A stretch of DNA of 64,000 nt from Tillandsia leiboldiana (Eukaryota > Streptophyta > Magnoliopsida > Poales > Bromeliaceae), in NCBI GenBank assembly GCA_029204045.2, contig JAQNDB010000251.1:42247-106246 (forward strand). Reading direction: 5' to 3'. Made by a program: the position numbers and the translations under genes. The notes beneath the pieces were generated by a model, which worked only from the letters and a program-made list of their open reading frames with translations, was not told where the DNA came from and made no database searches. Position 1 is the first letter of the stretch, and the number at the start of each line of letters is the position of its first letter. Of this stretch, positions 1 to 11,794 are shown piece by piece.

Positions 1-57
1 CCCGGAAGTTTCTGGTGTATTTTGGTGCATGGGGGAGCCGTGGACCGGCCGGAGGGA

Positions 58-663
58 CACGTGGCAGCCGCTGATTGGCCGGCGCACGCTTCCCGGTCCA
101 CGGAATGGAGCGCTGGTGCAGTGGACCAGGCGGGAAGCCACGTGGCGGCTCCGGATTGGCGGGCGCAGGGCGCTCGGTTCACGGGAGAGCGCGCGGTGTA
201 CGGTGGACCGGAGCGGGGACACGTGGCAGCACCTTATTGGTTCGGTGCAGTGAACGCGGCGCACGCGGGGGTGCGCGGGCAGGCGCAGCGGTGCAGGGTT
301 GTGGTGTGCCACGTGGCGATTTTCTATTGGATCAGAGGTGGACACGTGGCAGATTCTGGTTCGTCGGGTGCACGGAATGTGTGCACCGGGTTCAGCGAGC
401 GCGGAGGCCTGACACGTGGCGCGCGAGGATTGGGCGAGCTACTGTGCGCGTGCAGGCAGCAGGTGGCGTGGCAGGCGGCGTGGCAGGCGGCGTGGCAGCG
501 GGGGCGGCTGGCGTGGCGGCCACGGTGCCGACGTGGCGCACGCGTGCGCCACGTGGCGGCCCGCCATTGGCGGGCGCCAACCGCACCGTTGACCAGGGTG
601 GGCCACGCGGCGCGAAGGGAGCGGCCGGATTCGCTGTCCCGTGTTCGGGGGACACGTGGCGCA
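58..663 (+). promoter_or_regulatory. Array of eight G-box/CCAAT composite modules (ERSE-like)
   Basis: CACGTG occurs at 58, 139, 220, 310, 343, 413, 550 and 653. In six modules (58, 139, 220, 310, 413, 550) it is followed after exactly 10 bases by ATTGG. On the other strand this reads CCAAT-N9-CCACG, the consensus of the ER-stress response element bound by NF-Y with a bZIP factor. The modules at 343 and 653 keep the G-box but have lost the CCAAT half. The array lies in the U3 part, 120 to 725 bp upstream of the TATA box, so enhancer function is an inference. Confidence 0.7.
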
Positions 664-782
664 ATCCGGTGAATCCGGGCGCTTGATCAACGGCCCGGAT
701 TGAGTTACTGTAGCAGCCCGATTGTTCGGTGCGCCCGGTTCACAGGACACAGAGGTCATTTCTTGAATTATTGGATTGGGCC

Positions 783-790
783 TATAAATA
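783..790 (+). promoter_or_regulatory. TATA box of the Tekay-like LTR
   Basis: TATAAATA lies at the position equivalent to TATAAAAA in the intact Tekay LTRs (51,420; 59,800). It separates a GC-rich U3 from a pyrimidine-rich leader. Transcription would be expected to start about 30 bp downstream. Confidence 0.6.
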
Positions 791-2315
791 CCTCCTCCTC
801 TCCCTTTTTCTCTCCTTTTTCTGAGCTTTAGAGAGGGAATGGGAGGGAGAGCTCTATACGAAATTTGTTCCCCTTGATGTTCTTGAGCTCGTGGTGGATC
901 CCCGGAATTTTTGGAAGCTCGGCAACGGCGATATCAATTTTACAGTTCGCCTCGGTTTTTCCCCCATTTCGGCCCATTACCATCACAGTTCAGTCGGAAA
1001 TTCGCTGTGAGCAAACCAGGAGGAGTTTTTGGGCGATTTCTTCGACAGCATGTTCCTAGGAGGTAAGGCTTCGATTTTCTTGTTGATCGCTTCGCTCCGT
1101 TTCGCACTTTTGGCACGGTTCCCGAGGCATTTTTGACCCCCATTTTCTGTGATGGATTCTGGACAGCGGAGGCTTATCGATTTTATATCTTGACCTACGA
1201 GCATCGGAATGAGGCGTTTAACGAGTCGATTGACATCTACGCTTCGAGAGCAACTCACTCGTATTTTTATTGGATTTTTCTGAGGTCTTTTGGGAGGTGA
1301 GAATTAAGCTTCTCTGTGGCTGATTTTACAGATGTGTGAGTTGTTGATGGTTTGGCTTACCGCGATGTCCGATTTGTTTCTTGGCCTACAGGTATCGGAT
1401 CTGGGCGTTTAAGTAGTCGTTTTGGGGCTACTCTTCGCGAGGAACGCGACCGTGAATTTTTTGGATTTTTTTAGAGGACTGGGCAGAGGTGATATTTACC
1501 CTTTTCTGTGCTGTTTGGAAGACAGCAAATGCTGTTTTGGTGGTATGTTTACACCGGGTGCGATGTTTTGCGCAGCGGGGCACAGTTTTTGGTGGATTGC
1601 TGTGTTAGAGGACGGCGGGCAGCGAGGAGCTTCTTTTGGTGTAGATCGCGCTTTTCGAGGTGGGTGGTTGTTGCTTGCCTCTACTTCTGACTTGCTCACT
1701 AAGTTTATTAGAGAAGCCCACTATTGGACATGTTGATTGATTATCATGCATGATTGACTGATATAAACGTGAGCCTATCATTTGAGATTAATTTTGTGGA
1801 CATAGCATGTTGGGAATATTATTGGGATAATATTGTTGATGGAACATGATCATTGAGATATTTTAATAGTGATAATTAATATGCCATGTTAGCACATAGT
1901 TTTATGAAAGTTGGTTAAATAGATTAATTATTGGGACATGATGACATATCTATGTGCGGGTGCCACTTTGGGATTTATTATGGATCAGGGATTATAAACA
2001 TGTGTAATTGGCTAATGATTTTAGCATGATGGGTATATCTATGTGAATTTACTATTTGATACACATGTGGAACTGTTATTTGATATTCTCTCCTTCATCT
2101 TGCATGAGGACTTTTGCATGCGTGTATGGACATCTAGATAGGCCACTATTTATTGCTACACTATCATATTGGGATTTGACTTAGGAGAAACCATGATTGT
2201 TTCCTTTCTCCTTCTTATTTAGACTTTTGAGTCATGTTGCTCGGGTTCGAGCAGAGGTTTGGGATAGTGTAGCCGGGACCGTAGGGTCGGAGACAGGATG
2301 CACTTGGTGTTGGAT

Positions 2316-2515
2316 TTGTGGGGTATTGCGGCAACCGCGGGTAGTAGGCGGTTGACCGGATATTGATTATTTTACCCGATTGTGGATTGTGGGTTATTGT
2401 GGTGACCGCGGACATTAGGCGGTTAGCCAGATGCTGATTACTTTATCAGATTTTGGTCTTGTGGGATGTTGCGGCGACCGCGGACATTGGGCGGTTGACC
2501 GGATGTTTACTTATG
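2316..2515. repeat. Minisatellite of about 82 bp, roughly 2.5 copies
   Basis: Units share GGGTATTGCGGC-type and GACCGCGGACATTNGGCGGTT segments at 2,318, about 2,396 and about 2,466. The Tekay LTR copies at the right of the window lack this array, so it marks a different LTR subfamily. Confidence 0.6.
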
Positions 2516-3528
2516 CATCAGATTGGGTATCAGATTTCTCTAGTGGATGGTGTTTCCCACTTATTGAGTACTATTGCATCAGATCGGGGTTTCATTAGTG
2601 GACGGAGTTTCCCACTTTGATCATTGTCATGATCCAGTCCTGCTATTGAGATACTTGATAGAGATACTTATGATACTGATGACAGAGTAGGCTTTAGACC
2701 GTGTTGGGTTCCGGTCAGACCGTGTTGGGTTCCTGTCATTTGGACAGTGGAGATACTGAGTTCTTGAATTCGACAGCAGAGCAGGCAGTACCAGTTTTAC
2801 TGGTGACTAGATTGGGTTTATTTGGTCAGATACTGTTTCCTGATGCATTCATACAGTCATTTCCTTCAGTATTGCATTTAGAGGCATACTAGTGGTGGTT
2901 TCCCCTTTTATTCAGCAGTTATGTTTACAGCTTTACCACTTATTCCTTTTCTTGCCTCTGGTAGATTTAGTTGGTACGCCGGAGTTTGAGGCTTTACCCA
3001 CAGGGGGAGGCTACTGGTTTACTAGTGGTTCTCACCCCCATTGTTGTTTCCCTCTTTTCTTCCTCCTGTTTTGCAGAGTCTTCTGCGGGAGTTGCTGATC
3101 TTTCGGTTGTTGTCCGTGGCGAGGGAATCACGAGCTAGATCCATACCGCCCGAGGAGTGTAGCTGTATCCCCTGGTCGGAGATCCCTTGTAGCTGTCAGC
3201 TGGTTTTATTGTTTACTTTGAGAGGGATCTTTTGTATTTGGAGAGACTGATGTATTATAGTTTCTGTTTATCTCCCTTGTATAGCTGAGAGATGCTGTAC
3301 TGAGGACATTGTATGATGATTATCTATATTTGAGGAGATGGCTGTTGTACTTTATTTCGGGTGGTACAGTGATTGGATTTTATTTTACAGCATTTTATTT
3401 CCGCTCTGATATTTGCGTAGCTATAGTACTATCTTTTGCAGGTTAGACGCTTCGCCTATGCGGGATTTTGCATAGGTGGCGGATCTGTTGGCGAGCCCGG
3501 GTCGCAGTTTCGACCCCGGGGCGTGACA

Positions 3529-6500
3529 CAATCAATCATGCATATCGGAATATCAACAATAAATCGGCTGACAGGAATCAACAAGTGCCATCAAATCATG
3601 TAGATCTATATACTGAAAAAGCTGATGAACAGACATGTATATGGTATGTCTCATGAAGATCAAGGTCTATCAGAAATATAAAAACTGATAAACAGGTACG
3701 TAAGATATGTCTCACGTAGATCAAGATCTATCAGGACTAATCATATGGCATGTCAATACAATCATCAAGGCTAATCTCGATAAAATCAGCAGGTATATAT
3801 GATGAGTCTAATCAGGTCAGTGTCAATCGGTGAAATCATGATATGTCAAGATAGGTCATATATATAATCAGCAGGGCAATCAAAAACAGGTGTCCGACTG
3901 GACTAAAGCAACCAGAGGGCCGAATAGATCAAACCCGGACCGAAGATAACCCACCTGGATGAAGGCAGATCCTCGAACTCCCGCACAGCTACTGGGAGGC
4001 TGGTGCTGCACAACTGGGCCCTGAATAAGAAGCTATGATCAGTAAAGGACTCACACATACCCATCCCGACGACGCGACAGTAACGGTTTGCTTATACGGG
4101 TCAACATCGTCGATTTATCGATCAAAATCCGATCCCCGGTCAACGAGAGTCTACGGGACTCTAACAAGATGCCTAGTAGGTGTGTAAATGCTGTCTAAGG
4201 ACAGCCAGCAAGTCCGAATTGCGTTTCAGTCCATAATATATTTTAGTTTGCATAAAATCATTAAATTAAACCACTGTTTCAACTCGTTCTTGAAATCCGG
4301 GGGTCCAAAAGCTGCGCCGTAAGTTTCAGCGCGTTCAGCAAGACGAGACAAAGCCCGTGCTCACCAATTTGGGTTGGCACGGGACCCGAAGTCAAAGTTG
4401 GCCCATAACTCTTTTAGCTCTAATAGCAACTAAGCCCAAACTTAAATTATGTATGATTAATCTGTGAGTTAACTGGAGCATGATACTACATGATGACCAA
4501 GAAGAGTGGTGCTCACCTGCGGGTTGCCGGAAAGTGGCCGGAGGAGTTGGCCGGAGCAACACCCAAGAGAACTCAAGCTCGGTTTGGCCGAGCACTAGCA
4601 CCAACCTCGGTCATACTGCAAACAGGGGTGAGCGGCACTTAGAGGATGGTCTCAGGTGTTGTCTGGTTCAGGCCCGGTCGAGCACCGGCGGCCGGAGGCG
4701 GCGGCGGCCGGAGGCAAGCCCGAGATGATGCTTTCGGGTGCAACTATTTAGAGGTTAATTACAGGGGTCTCTCGGCCCAAGGTAAAATGACAGAAGTCTT
4801 AAAGATGATGCTTAGGTCCTACCTGAAAGGTTGGCCGGAGCTCCGATAGCCGGCGATGGCCGGAGAGGAAAAACAAGGCCAACTCGGGTGCAACTCTGCA
4901 GTTCGAAAATCCGACATTAAGATCCTCATGCAACACCATGGGAAGACTCTAGGGGATCATAGGAGCCTACCTGCACCGTTTGCCGGGGTCTGGAGGCGCC
5001 GGCGACGCGCGGCGACGAGGCTCGGGGAAGCTTCGTTGGCCGTTAATGGCGTTTTCCGGTCGGCGAGCACCGGGCCGGTGCAGCCTGGACCAAAAGGGTC
5101 TCCCCGATGCCAGGAGTCTTCTGGTGGAGTTGTCCGGCGGTGGGAGACCGCGGCGGCGGCGGGCGGCGGCGGGCGGCGGCGATCGGCCAAGGTGCAAAGA
5201 CGGCGGTTTCTAGGGCGGCTCCGATCGGGCTCGATCTTCAACCAATCGCGATGGGACTTCGTGGAGAGGCTGCAGTCGACGAGAGGAGGAAGATCAACGG
5301 TGCTGATCTTCGACTTGATCGCCGGATCACAGTGGCGCGAGGGGTCGATCACGAGAATGATAATCCGGCGGGGTTGCTCCCGCCGGCGATCGGGACGGCG
5401 GCCGCAGCCGTGTCTGTACCAAGGGGGTCTCCTCAATGTCAGGAACCCACTGGTGATGCTCAGGTGTCGAAACAAGAAAGGAAGTTCCAAGAACGTACCT
5501 TGCCGGAAAGTGGGAGAGAAAAGGTCGCTCCTGCGGCGGCGCTCGGCGGCGGCAGGGCACGGGCCCACTCGGGTTCGGACGCGGCGTCACAGAGGAGTCC
5601 ACCAGACAGGGCCTTGACCTCCCGAGCACCTCCCGAGTACCCTCCTCTTCAACCACCCGAGAACAAGGTGATCCTTGCTCCTCTCTTCCCCGGCGACGGG
5701 AGAGGCGGCGGCCGGTGCGGCTAGCTCCGGGGAATGCGGCAGAAGAGGGGAACGTGGTTAGGAACTGCGGCTGTGAGCTGAGGGTTTAGGGTTTCTTGGA
5801 AAACCTAGCTCGGGCACGCATGCTTATATAGGGTAATGCAAACTTGCAATTTAGTCCCCCTAAGCCACCTCATCTGCAATCCAGTCCCTCACAGTAGCTT
5901 TCCTTTGCACTTAAGTCCTTATCCAAGAATTGGCACGCAAATCGAGGCAACTTTAATAGGGTTTTAAGTGTAATTATCCCCTTTTTCGCCTTATTTCACG
6001 CATTTCAAGGCGATCCGGTCGTCAGATCGAAAAACGGACTGCGCCATGACGTCCGGCTCGACGAGACCTATCAGATAGCGATTTTTGTTTTTTGAGAAAC
6101 TGTCTAGATAAAATTCCGTTCCATAAAAACTGTCTAATTTTATAGTTTTCATGCTTCTCGAGATTCCAGAGTCGTCAAACAGAACTTTCGACTGCGCCAT
6201 TGCGTCCAGAACGACGGAGCCGTTCAAATCGACTACCTGAAGTGCTGTGATCGAAGTCCGGACAGCGAAATGGCCAACGTTGGCACTTAGGGGAATTCGA
6301 ATTTAGGGTTTACTGTTCATGTACCCTACAACTTAAGTCGCGGGTCCCGCCCGCTTCTTCGTCGATTTCTGGAAGATCCGACCGTCGGATCTGAACAAGC
6401 TTAATATGGATTTCGCTCAGTTCGACGAGACGGTCGCGTTCATGGTCTCGGATCTTCGAGATCAGGCTCGGTTTGAAAAGTGATATTTCTGGCCCTATTT

Positions 6501-6621
6501 CTGTACAATTTACACTGCAGGAAAGGGGCACTGTCGCTATCTGAGCCAATTATGATTCAAATTCAACTAGACTTCAATCATTTTCATTTATTTAATTATT
6601 TTCAAAATTCAAGTTCTTACA
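3529..6621 (-). repeat. 3' LTR of element A (interrupted)
   Basis: On the minus strand the LTR begins TGTAAGAACTTG, immediately after the polypurine tract. It runs through an AT-rich U3, a TATATA box (plus 5,825-5,830), and a GC-rich leader with several donor-like CAG/GTNNG sites, to 3,529. There the Tekay-like LTR is inserted. The remaining 1.2 kb or so would lie left of the window. Differences from the right LTR are scattered single bases plus a short GCG repeat difference near 5,150-5,180. Confidence 0.85.
5825..5830 (-). promoter_or_regulatory. TATA box in LTR A (left copy)
   Basis: TATATA, read as TATATAAGC on the minus strand, lies about 795 bp from the LTR start. The same box occurs in the other copy (11,789-11,794) and in LTRs B and C at matching positions. 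It implies a U3 of about 0.8 kb and an unusually long transcribed R-U5 of about 3.4 kb. Confidence 0.6.
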
Positions 6622-6632
6622 TCTCTCCCACC
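6622..6632 (-). other. Polypurine tract of element A
   Basis: GGTGGGAGAGA on the minus strand directly abuts the LTR start TGTAAG. It is the expected plus-strand DNA primer site. Confidence 0.8.
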
Positions 6633-6641
6633 AAAAAGAAA

Positions 6642-6657
6642 GTTTCGTCCCTGAAAC
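6642..6657 (-). other. Conserved near-palindrome before the polypurine tract
   Basis: GTTTCAGGGACGAAAC on the minus strand. The same motif, with G for A, precedes the polypurine tracts of E (49,626-49,641) and Tekay (58,770-58,785), and a copy lies before the 3' LTR of B (18,466-18,481). In complete Ty3 elements this is the stretch right after pol, so its presence here shows pol was lost by internal deletion. Confidence 0.6.
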
Positions 6658-6715
6658 TTATAACTAAAAGTCTTATTCCAGAAGCCTACAATTTAAAGTC
6701 ATGCTTTATAATAGT

Positions 6716-8152
6716 TCATTCAAGAGCTACGAAATCAGTCGTCGGGTTTTCCTCCGCTGGCTCTCCCCGAGGGGTCAGTGCATAGACGCGTCCACCCGCC
6801 GACTGATACCCTCCAGTGGGTGGTCGAGGTAGAGGGGGACGCCCAGATGAAGCTGAACTAGGCGCCGGTTCTTGTCGTCGTTGTGAAGGTACGGGTACAG
6901 GGGCTGTGATCTGTGCAGGTGCGGAACCCTGCGGGCACTCCAAAGCTCTATGTCCCTGCTGGCCGCATGTGAAACATCGGCCATGTCTCTGCTTGCAGTT
7001 GTGCGCCCGGTGGGTACCCCCACAGAAGACACACGGTCGGGATAGCTTCGCCTTTTTGTCCAGATCTGAATGCCCGCCGCTGTTTCCTGGATGCGCCCTC
7101 TTCTTGCCCTTGTCCCTGTCCTTGTCCTTGTCTGCCGCATTCCGCTCAGCGCGGGACATCTTGATCTCCGACTCGATCGCTAGACACCGCTCCACGCAGT
7201 TGTCGAAGTCGGTGGAGAGGTGCGACGCGAGGTGTCGGCGAATCTCAGGCCTCAAGCCCTGTGAAAACAAGCGTACCTTCCGGCGTTCCTCGCGCACCGC
7301 CTGGGGCACCAGGTCGGCGATGCGCAGGAACTCCTGCTCGTATTCTCGGACGCTCTTGTCGCCCTGTTTGATCGTCTCCAAATCGCGCTCGAGACCCTCC
7401 TTAGTGGTCTCCTTGAGGTGGTGCTGGTACATTGCAGTTTTAAAAACTTCCCATGTAGGATCGGCTGAGCTTGGGAAGTAGCGCTCCCGGTGTCGCCTCC
7501 ACCACCTGGATGCCCGGCCCTCCAAGCAGTGAACGGCGATGTGGACCTTGTCTCTGCCCTCAGTGTACGCGTCTTGAAATAGTTTCTCCATATGGTCGAT
7601 CCATTCCTCGACCGCCCAATGGTCGTCGTCCTTGCCGTCGAATATCTGCGGCTTGAATTTCTTAAATTCTAGCAGAGCCGCCTTTGCTCGAGCCTTCTCC
7701 GCTGGATCAGCCGCAGAATTTGCTGCAGAATCAGCAGCGGGAGAAACGGAACGGAAACAAGCAGACGCTGTCGAAGCAGTGGCAGCAGGGGCAGCGGCAA
7801 CCCCCGGTACTGCGCAAGATGCCGCAACAACATCTGGAAGGGGCCCCGCATGTAGTGGTACGGGGTCAGCAGCGGGTTCCGCCAAACACGTAGGCTCGGC
7901 CGCGGCCGGTGCAACAGGGGGTGCGACCTGCGGTGTAGCAGCTGGCACGACGGGTGGGGGAACAGGTGGGGCAGGAGCAGCTGTCTGCTGCTGCATAAAG
8001 TGCTGGAACATCCCTGCCAGGGTCGTCATCTGAGCCTCTAGTCGCTCCATGCGGCCCTGATCGACGGGCTCACTCGGCACCCTAGGTGGACGGCCGACTC
8101 CTCGGCCCGTGCCCGTACCCTGTCCTCGCCCACGACCAGGAGGACGTGCCAT
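6716..8152 (-). CDS. gag: Gag polyprotein of TR-GAG element A, intact
   Basis: Open frame of 478 codons on the minus strand, starting MARPPGRGRGQ, with no stop or frameshift. Residues 1-60 are basic and Gly/Arg-rich, followed by a Pro/Ala-rich linker to about 160. A Ty3-type retrotransposon gag (capsid) domain follows at about 165-330, with LLEFKKFKPQIFDG, the WW pair before RRHRERYFP, and a REYEQEFLRIADLVP-like segment. Residues 345-370 are Lys/Asp-rich. Two zinc knuckles follow at about 375-410; the second is a canonical CX2CX4HX4C (CFTCGQQGHRALEC) and the first is a variant. The C-terminus stops just where protease would begin in an autonomous relative. The product should assemble capsids and bind RNA but cannot transpose without pol supplied in trans. 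An intact frame between near-identical LTRs suggests recent mobility. Confidence 0.9.
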   Translation of the reverse strand: MARPPGRGRGQGTGTGRGVGRPPRVPSEPVDQGRMERLEAQMTTLAGMFQHFMQQQTAAPAPPVPPPVVPAATPQVAPPVAPAAAEPTCLAEPAADPVPLHAGPLPDVVAASCAVPGVAAAPAATASTASACFRSVSPAADSAANSAADPAEKARAKAALLEFKKFKPQIFDGKDDDHWAVEEWIDHMEKLFQDAYTEGRDKVHIAVHCLEGRASRWWRRHRERYFPSSADPTWEVFKTAMYQHHLKETTKEGLERDLETIKQGDKSVREYEQEFLRIADLVPQAVREERRKVRLFSQGLRPEIRRHLASHLSTDFDNCVERCLAIESEIKMSRAERNAADKDKDRDKGKKRAHPGNSGGHSDLDKKAKLSRPCVFCGGTHRAHNCKQRHGRCFTCGQQGHRALECPQGSAPAQITAPVPVPSQRRQEPAPSSASSGRPPLPRPPTGGYQSAGGRVYALTPRGEPAEENPTTDFVALE

Positions 8153-8315
8153 TGCTGCAACGATACAATCAGGTTAGAGACAGACTTCAATAGTTATAGC
8201 CTGAGCTTCTAACCCCAACACTCGACATATCCCAGCGCTCTCACGTGACAAGTCATCCTAGGGTTCATCCTAACCAATTCCTAATCCATCTTTTCCTAGG
8301 TACCGTATACCTATT

Positions 8316-8327
8316 TCTCTGATACCA
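8316..8327 (-). other. Primer-binding site of element A
   Basis: TGGTATCAGAGA on the minus strand, seven bases (GATTAGA) after the LTR end. It matches the initiator tRNA-Met 3' end used by plant LTR elements. The spacer is the same as in B and nearly the same as in Tekay. Confidence 0.85.
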
Positions 8328-9256
8328 TCTAATCTGTCACGCCCCGAGTTTAAAAATCAGGTCTGAAATTTTTTTTTTTTTTTTTTTAATAAATCAGAGT
8401 TTGCAAAACGGGCGTAACAGACCGCCACACATATAGGAAATCCCCTATCCACAGGGATAGGGTCTCTCCTATACATGCACGGCTAGGCAAATCTAATCAT
8501 CAATCAGAGATCAATCAACATCTAAACTAAACAATGACTAATCAACAGGAATAATCCAAATAATCATGCTAACATCAATCTGACATATCCAAATAATCGA
8601 AAAGCTGAAATAACATAAATCAGAGTCAACCACAATCATCAGGGGGACAGCTCTATCGTAACAGCCTCACTGGATCGTCCCGACATCTCACCACCCGAAA
8701 GGCCTGCAACAGTCACCCGAGGGTGTGAGACACACCGGAGTGTATCCCAGTGGGCACGACGAGCCGAGAAGTAGCTAATCGTACCTACTGGGTACTAAAA
8801 TCTGCGGATAGTAAGAATCATAGGGTAAAGCTGAACAATAAAGCAGATCTACTGATAATCACTAGAATCCACAGATAAGCTAACTAGGCAGGTAATCAAT
8901 CATAAGGAACTGCAGATAAGAAATACTGAAAATCAGGGTATCACAATGACAATCGATCATAATAACTGTAGATCATACATGCTGGGAATCAGGATAATGT
9001 CTATCAGGAACATGTATAAAGAACTGCAAGCGATAAAAGTATGTCTACAGATAATAGTGCTGGAAATCAACATAACTGAACAACAATGGTACGAAGTAGG
9101 CATCATGCATCAAAGTCAGAACCCAAGTACCCAATCAATGCCAGTATTGGTCACGAAGACCTCAGGCACATACCACCTGGCTGGCACCTAGCTGGCTGAC
9201 ATAACCCCGCACCCACTGGTGCCTAGCTGGGGGCTCACGGGTCCATCTCAAGACCA

Positions 9257-9270
9257 CTTTACCGGTAAAG
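9257..9270. repeat. Perfect 14 bp palindrome conserved across the A/B/C/D LTR family
   Basis: CTTTACCGGTAAAG is fully self-complementary. It is found unchanged in every family LTR whose corresponding region is inside the window: A (here), B (16,701-16,714 and 21,911-21,924), D (25,904-25,917) and C (30,781-30,794), although flanking bases differ. It lies in the downstream part of the LTR, 0.9 kb from the 3' end. Candidates are a protein-binding site or an RNA structure; nothing identifies which. Confidence 0.7.
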
Positions 9271-11788
9271 AACACTGTGACGGTGGCCAAACCGTCCGTG
9301 TACGTGACGTACAGCGTGCGTGGTAGTCATCATGCTATGCTCAAGCTCGCGGTCTAATGACCGGGTAGTCGGCAATAAGCCAAGATCCCAACAGGGAAAT
9401 CATCTATCGTGTCGATCAGAATCTATCATGCATATCGGAACATCAAGTAGTATCTATCAATCATGCATATCGGAATATCGAATAGTATCCAACAATCAGG
9501 ATCAATCAATCATGCATATCGGAATATCAACAATAAATCGGCTGACAGGAATCAACAAGTGCCATCAAATCATGTAGATCTATATACTGAAAAAGCTGAT
9601 GAACAGACATGTATATGGTATGTCTCATGAAGATCAAGGTCTATCAGAAATATAAAAACTGATAAACAGGTACGTAAGATATGTCTCACGTAGATCAAGA
9701 TCTATCAGGACTAATCATAGGGCATGTCAATACAATCATCAAGGCTAATCTAGATAAAATCAGCAGGTATATATGATGAGTCTAATCAGGTCAGTGTCAA
9801 TCGGTGAAATCATGATATGTCAAGATAGGTCATATATATAATCAGCAGGGCAATCAAAAACAGGTGTCCGACTGGACTAAAGCAACCAGAGGGCCGAATA
9901 GATCAAACCCGGACCGAAGATAACCCACCTGGATGAAGGCAGATCCTCGAACTCCCGCACAGCTACTGGGAGGCTGGTGCTGCACAACTGGGCCCTGAAT
10001 AAGAAGCTATGATCAGTAAAGGACTCACACATACCCATCCCGACGACGCGACAGTAACGGTTTGCTTATACGGGTCAACATCATCGATTTATCGATCAAA
10101 ATCCGATCCCCGGTCAACGAGAGTCTACGGGACTCTAACAAGATGCCTAGTAGGTGTGTAAATGCTGTCTAAGGACAGCCAGCAAGTCCGAATTGCGTTT
10201 CAGTCCATAATATATTTTAGTTTGCATAAAATCATTAAATTAAACCACTGTTTCAACTCGTTCTTGAAATCCGGGGGTCCAAAAGCTGCGCCGTAAGTTT
10301 CAGCGCGTTCAGCAAGACGAGACAAAGCCCGTGCTCACCAATTTGGGTTGGCACGGGACCCGAAGTCAAAGTTGGCCCATAACTCTTTTAGCTCTAATAG
10401 CAACTAAGCCCAAACTTAAATTATGTATGATTAATCTGTGAGTTAACTGGAGCATGATACTACATGATGACCAAGAAGAGTGGTGCTCACCTGCGGGTTG
10501 CCGGAAAGTGGCCGGAGGAGTTGGCCGGAGCAACACCCAAGAGAACTCAAGCTCGGTTTGGCCGAGCACTAGCACCAACCTCGGTCATACTGCAAACAGG
10601 GGTGAGCGGCACTTAGAGGATGGTCTCAGGTGTTGTCTGGTTCAGGCCCGGTCGAGCACCGGCGGCCGGAGGCGGCGGCGGCCGGAGGCAAGCCCGAGAT
10701 GATGCTTTCGGGTGCAACTATTTAGAGGTTAATTACAGGGGTCTCTCGGCCCAAGGTAAAATGACAGAAGTCTTAAAGATGATGCTTAGGTCCTACCTGA
10801 AAGGTTGGCCGGAGCTCCGATAGCCGGCGATGGCCGGAGAGGAAAAACAAGGCCAACTCGGGTGCAACTCTGCAGTTCGAAAATCCGACGTTAAGATCCT
10901 CATGCAACACCATGGGAAGACTCTAGGGGATCATAGGAGCCTACCTGCACCGTTTGCCGGGGTCTGGAGGCGCCGGCGACGCGCGGCCACTAGGCTCGGG
11001 GAAGCTTCGTTGGCCGTTAATGGCGTTTTCCGGTCGGCGAGCTCCGGGCCGGTGCAGCCTGGACCAAAAGGGTCTCCCCAATGCCAGGAGTCTTCTGGTG
11101 GAGTTGTCCGGCGGTGGGAGACCGCGGCGGCGCCGGGCGGCGGCGATCGGCCAAGGTGCAAAGACGGCGGTTTCTAGGGCGGCTCCGATCGGGCTCGATC
11201 TTCAACCAATCGCGATGGGACTTCGTGGAGAGGCTGCAGTCGACGAGAGGAGGAAGATCAACGGTGCTGATCTTCGACTTGATCGCCGGATCACAGTGGC
11301 GCGAGGGGTCGATCACGAGAATGATAATCCGGCGGGGTTGCTCCCGCCGGCGATCGGGACGGCGGCCGCAGCCGTGTCTGTACCAAGGGGGTCTCCTCAA
11401 TGTCAGGAACCCACTGGTGATGCTCAGGTGTCGAAACAAGAAAGGAAGTTCCAAGAACGTACCTTGCCGGAAAGTGGGAGAGAAAAGGTCGCTCCTGCGG
11501 CGGCGCTTGGCGGCGGCAGGGCACGGGTCCACTCGGGTTCGGACGCGGCGTCACAGAGGAGTCCACCAGACAGGGCCTTGACCTCCCGAGCACCTCCCGA
11601 GTACCCTCCTCTTCAACCACCCGAGAACAAGGTGATCCTTGCTCCTCTCTTCCCCGGCGACGGGAGAGGCGGCGGCCGGTGCGGCTAGCTCCGGGGAATG
11701 CGGCAGAAGAGGGGAACGTGGTTACGAACTGCGGCTGTGAGCTGAGGGTCTAGGGTTTCTTGGAAAACCTAGCTCGGGCACGCATGCT

Positions 11789-11794
11789 TATATA
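11789..11794 (-). promoter_or_regulatory. TATA box in LTR A (right copy)
   Basis: TATATA, read as TATATAAGC on the minus strand, equivalent to 5,825-5,830 in the left copy. This is the promoter that would drive element A gag transcription. Confidence 0.6.

Larger units (their letters stand above)
1..3528 (+). mobile_element. Tekay/Del-like Ty3 LTR, left end outside window
   Basis: This is an LTR of a Ty3 chromovirus-like element in plus orientation. It is alignable with the two LTRs of the Tekay-type element at 50,444-62,002 but clearly diverged. The first base matches a point about 270 bp inside those LTRs, so the TG end lies left of the window. It ends in the family terminus GGGGCGTGACA at 3,528 and is followed directly by sequence of element A's LTR (matching 9,503 onward) with no primer-binding site. 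It is therefore a solo LTR or the 3' LTR of an element extending leftwards, inserted in element A. The right target duplication would be CAATC (3,529-3,533), but its left copy is not visible. Long open frames inside are GC-driven and not genes. Confidence 0.85.

Noticed and set aside
4480..5724. Several overlapping open frames of 80-250 codons on both strands, repeated at 10,454-11,688
   Set aside because: They lie in the GC-rich leader part of the two LTR A copies, are Arg/Gly/Pro-rich in all frames, and change frame between copies with small indels.
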